44,854 bases of DNA from a bacterium. GTDB taxonomy: Bacteria; Desulfobacterota; Binatia; Binatales; Binataceae. The position numbers and the translations under genes are program-made. Location of the stretch: the NCBI GenBank assembly GCA_014896235.1, contig JADBKU010000026.1:1-44854 (forward strand), given 5' to 3'. How positions within the stretch are numbered: the stretch's first letter is position 1; each line of letters opens with the position of its first letter. Shown one piece after another: positions 28,941 to 36,494 of this stretch. The notes below the pieces were generated by a model. That model searched no databases and had not been told where the DNA came from. It saw only the letters and a program-made list of their open reading frames with translations.

Positions 28941-29885
28941 TCAGCCCGGGCGGGCGCGGCCGGCGGCGGAGCGGCTGCGATCGAGCAGCTTGAGCAGCGT
29001 GTAAACCGTCTCGGTCGCCGGGACGTCGATTCCGTGGCGACGCGCCGCCCGCAGCACGGCGCCGCTGATCGCGTCGTATTCAAGGCGTTTGCCGCGTTCC
29101 AGATCTTGAAGGGTCGAGGGCTTGATCGCGTAAGCGTTGAGGCTCTTCTGGATCTGGCGCAATTGCAGATCCGCCCGTTCGTCGCTGACATGGGCGCCTT
29201 CGGCGCGGCCGACGGCGAGCGTTTCGAGCATCAGCCGCCGCACCAGGGCGTAGCCGTCCTGATCTTCGAGCATCTGGCCGAGCGTGGTGCGGCTCAGGGT
29301 GGCGACCGTGTTGGTCGCGTTGTTGCCCATCAGCTTGTACCAGCGAATCGTCTTCAAATCGGTCGTCAGTTCGCCGAGAATGCCGGCGCGATGAAAGACC
29401 TGCGCCAGTCGTTCCGCGCGCGGCGTGATCGAGCCGTCAAGCTCGCCGAATTCGATAATGCCGAGCGCGGTGTGATTGACGCGGCCCGGCGCGATTAGTT
29501 CGGCGCCGACCCGCGAATTGCCGCCCATCACCGCGCCGCGCGGAAAATAGCGGCACAGGGCGTTTTCGTTTTCGACGCCGTTCTGGATCGTCATCACCAC
29601 GCCTTCAGGCGCGAGGCAATCCTTGATTTGAGCGGCCGCGTCGTCGGTGTCGTAGGATTTGACCGCGAACAGAATCAGGTCGTAGGGCGCGAATTCATCC
29701 GGACGATCGGTCGCGGCCACGTCGAGGCGGAGATTTCCCTTCGCGCTCAGCACTTCGAGGCCGCGCTCGCGCAGCGCGCGCAGATTTTCGCCGCGCGCGC
29801 AGAACGCCACCTCTTCCCCCGCCTGTTGCAATCGCGCGCCGTAGTAGCATCCGACCGCGCCCGCGCCCATCACGAGGATCTTCAT
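28941..29885 (-). CDS. panE: 2-dehydropantoate 2-reductase (ketopantoate reductase) family
   Basis: 314 residues, ATG 29885 with GGAGGAG six bases upstream. NADP-binding GAGAVGCYYGARL at 7-19, FAVKSYDT, NGVENENAL, then the catalytic-Lys region WYKLMGNNATNTVATLS near residue 183 and the C-terminal PSTLQDLERGKRLEYDAISG. Reduces 2-dehydropantoate to pantoate in pantothenate and CoA synthesis. It is 80 bp downstream of coaE on the same strand, so first-step and last-step CoA enzymes sit together. PanE homologues with other keto acid substrates exist, so the substrate is not certain. Confidence 0.9.
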   Translation of the reverse strand: MKILVMGAGAVGCYYGARLQQAGEEVAFCARGENLRALRERGLEVLSAKGNLRLDVAATDRPDEFAPYDLILFAVKSYDTDDAAAQIKDCLAPEGVVMTIQNGVENENALCRYFPRGAVMGGNSRVGAELIAPGRVNHTALGIIEFGELDGSITPRAERLAQVFHRAGILGELTTDLKTIRWYKLMGNNATNTVATLSRTTLGQMLEDQDGYALVRRLMLETLAVGRAEGAHVSDERADLQLRQIQKSLNAYAIKPSTLQDLERGKRLEYDAISGAVLRAARRHGIDVPATETVYTLLKLLDRSRSAAGRARPG

Positions 29886-29965
29886 TCCGCGCTCCTCCGC
29901 TTTTCGCCGATGCGCTCTTTTTCATCCGCCGGGCGGACGCAGTCAAGCACGGGCGTCCGCGCGCG

Positions 29966-30574
29966 TCACGCCAGGTTGCGGCGCATCGCGTCCTGCCAGA
30001 CTTCGGCGACCCGCGCACGCAATTCCTCAAGCGTGCCGTCGTTGGTTATGACCAGCGAGGCGTGGCTTCGTCGCTCGTCGTCCGAAAGCTGAGCGCGAAT
30101 CCGCGCCTCGGTCTGCTCCGGCTTCATCCCGCGGTCGCGTTCGACGCGCTCGATAACCCGCTCCTTGGACGCGATCACCAGCCAGATTTCGTCGAACAGC
30201 GGCTGCCAGTTGGCTTCGATCAGGATGGCGGCCTCGATCACGATCGGCTTGCGCTCTCCCTGCGCGCGCAGCGCCGCGACCATCTCGCGCATCCGCGCGA
30301 ACATCTTCGGATGGACGATCGCATTGAGGCGCTTGAGCGCCGCCGGATCGCTGAACACGATCGGGCCGAGCTTCTTGCGATCGATCGCGCCGTCCGGCGC
30401 GAGGATGCCGCGGCCGAAGGCGTCAATCATGTCCTGATACGCCGGTCCGTCCGGTTGATAGATGGCGTGGCCGACCTTGTCGGCGTCGATGACCGGCGCG
30501 CCAAGCTCGGCGAGGAATTTCGACACCGTGCTTTTGCCCGAACCGATTCCGCCTGTTAGTCCGATCGTCAGCAT
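29966..30574 (-). CDS. coaE: Dephospho-CoA kinase
   Basis: 202 residues, the normal length. P-loop GLTGGIGSGKSTVSKFLAEL at residues 5-24, APVIDADKVGHAIYQP with the catalytic Asp, LNAIVHPKM, and IEAAILIEANW (where most family members have PLLFE). R in VIERVERDRGM is the adenine-lid region. It phosphorylates dephospho-CoA to CoA, the last step of the pathway. GGAGAG lies eight bases before the ATG. Probably the first gene of a coaE-panE operon. Confidence 0.96.
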   Translation of the reverse strand: MLTIGLTGGIGSGKSTVSKFLAELGAPVIDADKVGHAIYQPDGPAYQDMIDAFGRGILAPDGAIDRKKLGPIVFSDPAALKRLNAIVHPKMFARMREMVAALRAQGERKPIVIEAAILIEANWQPLFDEIWLVIASKERVIERVERDRGMKPEQTEARIRAQLSDDERRSHASLVITNDGTLEELRARVAEVWQDAMRRNLA

Positions 30575-30720
30575 CGCAAGCGCTCTCCAAATATCGCGCG
30601 GCGCGCGGATTGATGAACTGCTAGTGCTAGCCGAAGTCCGCGCGCCGGAAAAGCGCTCGCGCGTCCGAAGGGTGCGCTTGCGGTTCTCTTGGACGGCGCG
30701 GTCTTTTAAGATTTGACTCG

Positions 30721-31584
30721 ATGGACACTGCGAAATACGACGGCGAGCCGCGGGGCGGAGACGTGATCGTCAACGGCCTGCGGCTCCATTACCTGGATTG
30801 GGGCGGCGACGGTCCGCCGATTCTGTTCCTGCACGCGACCGGATTCCTCGGACGAATTTACGCCCCGATTCTCCGCGAGCTGCGTCGCGCCGGACACGTC
30901 TACAGCTACGATCAGCGCGGACATGGCGAAAGCGAACTGCCGCGCCGCCCGATCGACGGATGGCACACGACGGCCGACGACCTTGAAGGCTTTATCGACG
31001 CGATGGGCTGGAAAACGGTGCGGGGAATCGGCCATTCCGCGGGAGCGACGGCGTTCGGCGCGGTCGGCAGCCGCCGTCCGGAATTGATCGCGCGCGTGGT
31101 CATGGCCGAGCCGGTAATCCTCGATCCGACCACGCCGCCGGCGCGCCGGCCAACCGAGTTGCGCGAGCGCACGCTCAAGCGCAAGCGGACTTTCGACAGC
31201 GTCGAAGCGATGTTCGAGAATTTCCGCGCCAAGCCGCCGTGCGACACCTGGCGCGCGGAAATTTTGCGCGATTACTGCGAGTTCGGCACCTTCGAAACGC
31301 ATCACGGAGCGCGTTCGCTACGATGTTCGCCGGAAATCGAGGCGCGGGTTTACGAGACCTCGCGCGATTTCGACGGGCTCGGCCTGATGCTCAAATGTCC
31401 CGCGCCGATGCTCGTGTTGTTCGGCGAGAAAAGCGATTCGCCGGGCATTTTGCTGGCCGATCGCGTAAGACGCGAGGCGGCGCGGGCGCGCGTCGAGGTG
31501 ATTCCGGAGACTTCGCATTTCATGCCGATGGAGCAGCCGGAGCTGGTCGCGCGCAAGACCCTGGAATTTTTCGCCGCCGGCTGA
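30721..31584 (+). CDS. Alpha/beta hydrolase fold protein
   Basis: 287 residues. LHYLDWGGDGPPILFLHATG, then YSYDQRGHGESELP, nucleophile elbow GIGHSAGATAFGA (Ser about 103), acid in LVLFGEKSDSPG and catalytic His in TSHFMPMEQPEL. Resembles epoxide hydrolase and esterase branches but the elbow GHSAGA fits esterases. No signal peptide. Divergent from coaE with a 146-bp gap; no clear Shine-Dalgarno. Confidence 0.87.
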   Translation: MDTAKYDGEPRGGDVIVNGLRLHYLDWGGDGPPILFLHATGFLGRIYAPILRELRRAGHVYSYDQRGHGESELPRRPIDGWHTTADDLEGFIDAMGWKTVRGIGHSAGATAFGAVGSRRPELIARVVMAEPVILDPTTPPARRPTELRERTLKRKRTFDSVEAMFENFRAKPPCDTWRAEILRDYCEFGTFETHHGARSLRCSPEIEARVYETSRDFDGLGLMLKCPAPMLVLFGEKSDSPGILLADRVRREAARARVEVIPETSHFMPMEQPELVARKTLEFFAAG

Positions 31585-31595
31585 CGCGGGACGGT

Positions 31596-32231
31596 TCAGG
31601 CGAGGCCATAGAGCCGTGCGAAAGGATCCCGCGCGGCGTCGCGACGCCACTCGTATTCCATCACGCGCGCGGCCTGCTCGGCGGCGTCGGAGCCGACCAG
31701 CCGCGCGATAATCGCTAGCGCCATGTCGATTCCGGCGGAGACGCCCGACGACGTCCAGAAGCGGCCGTCCTCGACCCAGCGCGCGCTTTTTATCCAGTTG
31801 ACGTTCGGCCCCTGGCTTTGGACCCATCCGAAGGCGCGCTTGTTGGTGGTGGCGCGCCGGCCATCCAATAGGCCGGCGCGCGCCAGCAGCGCCGCGCCGG
31901 TGCATACCGAACTGACGATTTCCGCCCGCGCCGCCCGATCGCGCAGCCAATCGAGCAGGTCCGAATTTTCGACTTCGCGGCGCGTGCCGACGCCGCCCGG
32001 CGCTAGCATCAAATCGAGCGGCGGACAGTCCTTCAGCGCGTAATCGGCCTGGGCTCGCGGACCTTGAGCGCTCGTGACCGGTCCTGTCTGCGCGGCGACC
32101 GTCACGATCTGAAACGCGCCGCCGAGATCGCGAAGTCCGTACGCCTCGCACGGGCCGAAGACGTCGAGCAGTTCAAATTTGTCGAACAGCACCACGCCAA
32201 GGGTTTTGGAATTACTCAATCGGGCCTCCAT
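31596..32231 (-). CDS. DJ-1/PfpI family protein (isonitrile hydratase-like)
   Basis: 211 residues from ATG 32231; ATG 32249 gives a longer overlap with the upstream gene. LGVVLFDKFELLDVFGPCEA is the family start and nucleophile Cys lies in SSVCTGAALLARAGLLDGRR (elbow), followed by TTNKRAFGWV and SSGVSAGIDMALAII. That pattern is closest to isonitrile hydratase and the amidase-like domain of AraC-type GATase regulators, here without the AraC HTH. It overlaps the end of the tRNA methyltransferase-like gene, suggesting co-transcription. Confidence 0.88.
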   Translation of the reverse strand: MEARLSNSKTLGVVLFDKFELLDVFGPCEAYGLRDLGGAFQIVTVAAQTGPVTSAQGPRAQADYALKDCPPLDLMLAPGGVGTRREVENSDLLDWLRDRAARAEIVSSVCTGAALLARAGLLDGRRATTNKRAFGWVQSQGPNVNWIKSARWVEDGRFWTSSGVSAGIDMALAIIARLVGSDAAEQAARVMEYEWRRDAARDPFARLYGLA

Positions 32232-32970
32232 CGCGCGGAATTCCGTCATTCAGCAGGCAGCGAGCTTCGTCGCTGTAAATTCCCGGGCGCGTATGAACGA
32301 TCAGCGGAGCTTCGACGGTCACCTCGGATCGCGCGCCTTTGCGCGACTCTATCAGTACGATCGACGCTGGGCTGTCGGGCAGCGGATGGACAAAGCGTAT
32401 CCGTTTCGGTTCAAGCCCGTGCGTCTCCAATTTCACGATCAATTCAGCGGTGCGGGTCGCGTCGAAGACGATCGCGACGCGGCCGCGGTCCGCAGCATAG
32501 CGTCTGGCGGCGGCGAGAAATTCCGCGAGCGTCGCGCCGGCGCCGCCGCGCGCTATCCGCCGCGAGAGATTAGGGCTTTCACGGCCGCTTCCAGCCGCGC
32601 GGTAGGGCGGATTGGCGATCACGAAATCGAACGAAGCCGGTGCGGCGCCCGCAAGCCGGCGCGCGCGCAAATCGCCCTGAACGATCCGGACGTTGTCGAG
32701 GCAGTTTAACGCCACGGTCCGCGCCGCGGCGCGCGCCAGCGCCGGTTGCAGTTCGATCGCGACGATCTCGCGCGGCCGGCGCAACGAAGCGAGGATCGCG
32801 GAGATCACGCCGCATCCCGCGCCCAGCTCGAGCACGCGATCGCGGGACCGCACGCCGGCGAAACGGCTGAGCAGTATCGAGTCGAGCGCGAAGCGGTAGC
32901 CGTCGCGCGGCTGGACGATGCGCAGCGCGCCGCCTAGGATCGAATCGACGGTCTCTTCCGGCGCCATCAT
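32212..32970 (-). CDS. tRNA1(Val) (adenine(37)-N6)-methyltransferase-like protein (YfiC/TrmN6)
   Basis: 252 residues. QPRDGYRFALDSILLSRFAG is the YfiC/TrmN6 N-terminal block; motif I LELGAGCGVISAIL at about 48; motif IV FVIANPPYRAAGSGRESPN (NPPY) near 118. The C-terminal part forms the usual beta-hairpin and a 30-residue extension. Methylates N6 of adenine, in E. coli A37 of tRNA-Val. Start ATG 32970 overlaps the ATG of the divergent 67-residue gene at 32969 in the palindrome CATG. Confidence 0.88.
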   Translation of the reverse strand: MMAPEETVDSILGGALRIVQPRDGYRFALDSILLSRFAGVRSRDRVLELGAGCGVISAILASLRRPREIVAIELQPALARAAARTVALNCLDNVRIVQGDLRARRLAGAAPASFDFVIANPPYRAAGSGRESPNLSRRIARGGAGATLAEFLAAARRYAADRGRVAIVFDATRTAELIVKLETHGLEPKRIRFVHPLPDSPASIVLIESRKGARSEVTVEAPLIVHTRPGIYSDEARCLLNDGIPRDGGPIE

Positions 32971-33172
32971 GAACGCGGCTGCAAAAGGTCAACGTTACGC
33001 CAAAATTTTCCGCAAAGCCGGAGTATATCTCGGCAAAGGCAACATAGCGCGCGCGATTGGCGTGCTGAAAGAAGGCGAGGCGCTGGCGAAGGAGTTGGGC
33101 GACCTCGCGATGGCGCGGCGGTTCGCCGCCGACGCCGAGCGCGCGCGGCGCGAAGCCGAATCCGCCGGCTGA
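32969..33172 (+). CDS. Small TPR-like hypothetical protein
   Basis: 67 residues: KGQRYAKIFRKAGVYLGKGN, then ARAIGVLKEGEALAKELGDL and MARRFAADAERARREAE. This reads as a helical hairpin with TPR-like spacing, possibly 1-2 repeats. The start codon overlaps, on the other strand, the start of the methyltransferase gene, so no promoter or ribosome site fits between them. Either the true start is internal or translation is weak. The composition looks coding. Confidence 0.5.
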   Translation: MNAAAKGQRYAKIFRKAGVYLGKGNIARAIGVLKEGEALAKELGDLAMARRFAADAERARREAESAG

Positions 33173-33326
33173 ATCCGGACGCGCCGCGCTTCGGCGCGAA
33201 ATCCCGCGCCTTGACGGCGTTCAAATCGTACTTAGGTTCTCTTCGACGGTTGGCGCCGGACGAAACAAGGATGCCGGCTGCGGCTTAGAATAAAAATCAT
33301 TCGGCATCGGCCGGAGGAGGTTTTGG

Positions 33327-33743
33327 ATGGAACTTTATTTTGAAAATTGCATCGGCGGCGAGCGCTGGATGCGCAATCGGATGAACGGAATGACGCGGGA
33401 ATTCCAGCCCGCGCCGCGGCGGTTGTCGCCTCCCGTGGATGTGGTCGAGGATGCGGAGGGATACCGGTTTTACTTCGAGATGCCGGGGCTCAAGAGTGAA
33501 TCGATCGACGTGCGCGTCGAAGAGGGCAAGCTGATCGTCGAGGCAGAACGCCGTCGTCCGGAACTCCCAAACGGCGCGGCGCTGCGGTTCGCGGAGCGCG
33601 CGTGGGGACAGCTTCGGCGCGCGTTCGAACTGCCCAAGGACGCGAGCGCCGAGCGGGTGCGCGCGAATTATCGCGACGGCGTGCTCGAAGTCACGATCGA
33701 GAAGCGGCCGGAGGCCAAGCCGGTCAAGATTCAAATCAACTAA
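33327..33743 (+). CDS. Hsp20/alpha-crystallin small heat shock protein
   Basis: 138 residues with CGGAGGAGG at 33310-33318 upstream. The alpha-crystallin domain runs from PPVDVVEDAEGYRFYFEMPG (about 35-54) through DVRVEEGKLIVEAER to the GVLEVTIEK motif, with the C-terminal I-x-I VKIQIN that docks dimers into oligomers. ATP-independent holdase protecting unfolding proteins in the cytoplasm. The N-terminal arm is short. An AT-rich upstream stretch (33285-33301) may hold the promoter. Confidence 0.93.
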   Translation: MELYFENCIGGERWMRNRMNGMTREFQPAPRRLSPPVDVVEDAEGYRFYFEMPGLKSESIDVRVEEGKLIVEAERRRPELPNGAALRFAERAWGQLRRAFELPKDASAERVRANYRDGVLEVTIEKRPEAKPVKIQIN

Positions 33744-33771
33744 GGCGCGGATTCAAGGAGCACGAATTTCG

Positions 33772-33864
33772 ATGCGCGCTCCGCAATCGTCATCATGGCT
33801 CGATCGCGAACGGCGGGTTGCTGAGCGGACATGGCTTCGCATGCGGCCCGCCGTCCATATTTAA
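33772..33864 (+). CDS. Possible 30-residue ORF after hsp20
   Basis: Follows AAGGAG at 33755-33760 by eleven bases and encodes a short basic peptide (SSSWLDRERRVAERTWLRMR). The Shine-Dalgarno and close spacing to hsp20 (28 bp) make translation possible, but no homology is known to me and the chance of a random frame is high. Confidence 0.22.
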   Translation: MRAPQSSSWLDRERRVAERTWLRMRPAVHI

Positions 33865-33923
33865 TGTAGAGTCGGCTTGCGGGCGCATAACCATTTGCAA
33901 CTGCGGAAAGGCGGCTGTCGGCT

Positions 33924-34487
33924 ATGACTGTCGTTCTGATAATTCTGGCGCTGATCGCGATTTATGCGATCTTCGCCTACAACTCGCTGGTGCGGATGCG
34001 CAACGAGGTTGACAACTCATGGCGCCAGATCGACGTTCAGCTCAAGCGCCGCCACGATCTGATTCCGAACCTGGTTGAAGCCGTCAAGGGCTACATGGAA
34101 TTCGAGCGCGACACGTTGACGCGCGTCGTGGAGGCGCGTAATCGCGCCGTCGCCGCGCCGGACCAGGCCGCGCGCGTCGCCGCCGAAAATCAGCTTACCG
34201 CCGGCCTTGGGCGGTTACTCGCCGTGATGGAAAATTATCCGCAATTGAAATCCGATCAGAACGTGATGCAGTTGCAGGAACAGCTCACCACTACGGAAAA
34301 CCAGATCGCTTTCGCGCGGCAGGCATACAATGATGCGGTGCTCGCACTGAATACGAAGATCCAGGTTTTCCCCACCAACTTGATCGCGAACAATTTCGGA
34401 TTCACGGCGGCCGAATACTTCAAGGCCGCGCCGGAAGAACAGGCGTTGCCGAAAGTCGACCTGTCGCTAGGCGCGCCGAAAGCCTGA
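33924..34487 (+). CDS. LemA family protein
   Basis: 187 residues. One N-terminal transmembrane helix (VVLIILALIAIYAIFAYNSL) followed by RMRNEVDNSWRQIDVQLKRR and HDLIPNLVEAVKGYMEFE, then QNVMQLQEQLTTTENQIAFA and RQAYNDAVLALNTKIQVFPT, all diagnostic of LemA. The family forms helical bundles outside the inner membrane and co-occurs with M48 HtpX-like proteases, exactly as here. Function is linked to envelope stress. Confidence 0.95.
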   Translation: MTVVLIILALIAIYAIFAYNSLVRMRNEVDNSWRQIDVQLKRRHDLIPNLVEAVKGYMEFERDTLTRVVEARNRAVAAPDQAARVAAENQLTAGLGRLLAVMENYPQLKSDQNVMQLQEQLTTTENQIAFARQAYNDAVLALNTKIQVFPTNLIANNFGFTAAEYFKAAPEEQALPKVDLSLGAPKA

Positions 34488-34559
34488 AGTTCAGGGGAGG
34501 CCGCGTACCGCTTGATGATAGTGAGGGTCACTCGTCGCCCCGCGCCCTGACCGAACTCA

Positions 34560-35594
34560 ATGGCCCAGCCCCGCGACAGTTTCTGGCGGCTCGAACAGAA
34601 AAATCGCCGCCAAACCGCCCTGTTGGTCGTCGTCTTTATCGCGCTCTTCACCGCACTGGGCGACGGGCTAGATTTTATGGTCGGCAATCTCAGAGTAATC
34701 GACGGCCGACTCGTTGGCGCGCCAATCCTGACGGTCGTCGCGCTGGCCTTCGGATTGTTCCAATCGCTTCTTTCATACTACGGTGGGGCGTCCCTTGTAT
34801 TGCTCTCAGTGCATGCGCGGCCGCTCGAGGCGGACTCGGTCAAGCATCAGGTTACGCTCGACGTGATCCGCGAGATGGCGCTCGCGGCCCGCATGCCTGT
34901 GCCTCGCGCATACATCATCGACGATCCGGCCCCGAACGCATTCGCGACCGGCCGCGATCCCGCGCACTCGGTGATATGCGTAACGCAAGGACTCGTCGAT
35001 CGGATGGACCGGGAAGAGTTGCAGGGCGTGATCGGGCATGAAATGGCGCATATCCGCGACTACGATATCCGCACGATGATGATGATCGCTGTGCTGGTTG
35101 GCGGCGTTGCGATGCTTGCCGATTTCGTGTGGCGATGGTCGTGGTTCGGAGGCTTCGGCGACCGTGACTCTCGCGGACGCGGCGGCAGCGACAACAATGG
35201 CGGCGACGGCGGCGGAGCCGGCGCATTGATCGCGATTGCCGTCTTCATACTCGCGGCAGTGGCGCCGATCTTTTCGCAACTGCTGGCGATGGCCGTTTCG
35301 CGCCAGCGCGAATATCTGGCCGACGCCGCTTCGGTCGAATTCACGCGCAATCCCAAAGCGTTGTTGCGCGCGCTCGAAGAGATCGCGAGATCCGAATCGC
35401 CGCTGCGCGCCGCCTCGCGCGGCGTCGCTCATCTTTTCATTGTCAATCCTTTGGAAGGCGCTGATAACGCGGCTGGCGAGGGTTTTTTCGCAAACCTGCT
35501 TTCGTCCCATCCTCCGCTCGCGCAGCGCATCGAGCGATTACGCGCTCTTGCCGCGGAGAGTCCGGCGCCGGGTGCGGCTCCGGCGGCGCATTAA
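34560..35594 (+). CDS. M48 family (HtpX-like) membrane metalloprotease
   Basis: 344 residues. Zinc site HEMAH at about 162-166 in LQGVIGHEMAHIRDYDIR, third ligand Glu in REYLADAASVEFTRNPKALL. Four hydrophobic segments: near residues 22-38, 58-75, 178-192 and 225-245, the last two after a Gly/Asp/Asn-rich loop (RGRGGSDNNGGDGGGAG). Ends with LLSSHPPLAQRIERL. HtpX degrades damaged membrane proteins. Partner of LemA 73 bp upstream; its TAA at 35592-35594 abuts the convergent smpB stop. Confidence 0.93.
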   Translation: MAQPRDSFWRLEQKNRRQTALLVVVFIALFTALGDGLDFMVGNLRVIDGRLVGAPILTVVALAFGLFQSLLSYYGGASLVLLSVHARPLEADSVKHQVTLDVIREMALAARMPVPRAYIIDDPAPNAFATGRDPAHSVICVTQGLVDRMDREELQGVIGHEMAHIRDYDIRTMMMIAVLVGGVAMLADFVWRWSWFGGFGDRDSRGRGGSDNNGGDGGGAGALIAIAVFILAAVAPIFSQLLAMAVSRQREYLADAASVEFTRNPKALLRALEEIARSESPLRAASRGVAHLFIVNPLEGADNAAGEGFFANLLSSHPPLAQRIERLRALAAESPAPGAAPAAH

Positions 35595-36080
35595 TTATCG
35601 AGTCCTTCCTTTCATCGTTCGTTCGATTTCCCGGCGCATGCTTTTGCGCGCGATCGCTTCCCGCTTATCGTACAGGCGCTTGCCCTTGGCCAGCGCGATT
35701 TCGACCTTGGCGCGGCCGTCGCGAAAGTAAATTTTAAGCGGCACCAGCGAATAGCCGCGCTCGCGCACCCTGCCCCAAAGCCGTTCGATCTCCCGCCGAT
35801 GCATCAGCAATTTTCGCGGCCGTGTCTCTTTATGGCTGAACTGCCCGGCGGGCGCGTATGCGCCTATATGAACGCCATATAAAAAGGCTTCACCCGCCTT
35901 GATGCGCGCGTAGCTGTCACGCAGGTTGGCGCGATGCCCGCGCAAGGACTTTACTTCCGTGCCAGTGAGCGCCATCCCGGCCTCGATCGTTTCCTCGATA
36001 AAAAAGTCGTGCCTGGCCTTGCGGTTGTCGACCACGAGTTCATAGCCGTCCGCGGCGTCGTTGCGTTTTTCCTGAGCCAT
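35595..36080 (-). CDS. smpB: SsrA-binding protein SmpB
   Basis: 161 residues, the family's normal length. NRKARHDFFIEETIEAGMAL, TGTEVKSLRGHRANLRDSYA and EAFLYGVHIGAY are the OB-fold core, and the basic tail KRLYDKREAIARKSMRRE is the decoding-centre helix. Binds tmRNA for ribosome rescue by trans-translation. The ssrA gene itself is not in this window. Stop is directly back-to-back with the M48 gene. Confidence 0.96.
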   Translation of the reverse strand: MAQEKRNDAADGYELVVDNRKARHDFFIEETIEAGMALTGTEVKSLRGHRANLRDSYARIKAGEAFLYGVHIGAYAPAGQFSHKETRPRKLLMHRREIERLWGRVRERGYSLVPLKIYFRDGRAKVEIALAKGKRLYDKREAIARKSMRREIERTMKGRTR

Positions 36081-36278
36081 GCGTCTTCAAGTTTAATCGT
36101 CGAAGCTGCGACGTTATAGAGACTCGCCGGCAGCGATAGATGCTATAGCCGCGCGCAGTCGCTTTTGCCGCAATCGAGCCGACTTCGATGCGCAAAACTC
36201 TTGCAAAATTGATTTAGCGCGCTCCGCGGCTCCTCGTAATCAGCGCGCAATCGGCCGCTGGTATTCCACTTCCTGCGT

Positions 36279-36398
36279 ATGAACTGGGGGAGTTTCGAAG
36301 CGACTCGAACCACATCCGCCTGCGGCTGGCTTTGGCTCGCGATCGGCTCGGCGCTGACCGCGATGGCCGTTTTCGCGGTTGCGGTCGCGCATCTCTGA
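36279..36398 (+). CDS. Possible small single-span membrane protein
   Basis: 39 residues with a clean hydrophobic helix GWLWLAIGSALTAMAVFAVA in its second half. No Shine-Dalgarno is evident. It fills part of the 414-bp gap between smpB and the phosphoesterase, which has no other gene. Either a genuine micro-protein or a chance GC-rich frame. Confidence 0.33.
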   Translation: MNWGSFEATRTTSACGWLWLAIGSALTAMAVFAVAVAHL

Positions 36399-36420
36399 GC
36401 GGTCCCGGTCTTCAGACGCG

Positions 36421-36460
36421 CCGTCCGGGGAACGCCGCATGTACGGCGTTCCCCGGACGG
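36421..36460 (+). promoter_or_regulatory. Perfect 17-bp hairpin upstream of phosphoesterase
   Basis: CCGTCCGGGGAACGCCG (36421-36437), loop CATGTA, then the exact complement (36444-36460), without a T-run. It lies 20 bp before the GGAGGAG of the phosphoesterase. It could be a factor-dependent terminator of an upstream transcript, an mRNA-stabilising 5' stem, or a mobile palindrome. The structure is seen; its role is open. Confidence 0.6.
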
Positions 36461-36494
36461 GATGGTCCCGTTCGTCCCACGGAGGAGAAAAAGG

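Noticed and set aside
36081..36278. tmRNA gene next to smpB
   Set aside because: No tRNA-like ends, tag reading frame or CCA end could be found in this gap.
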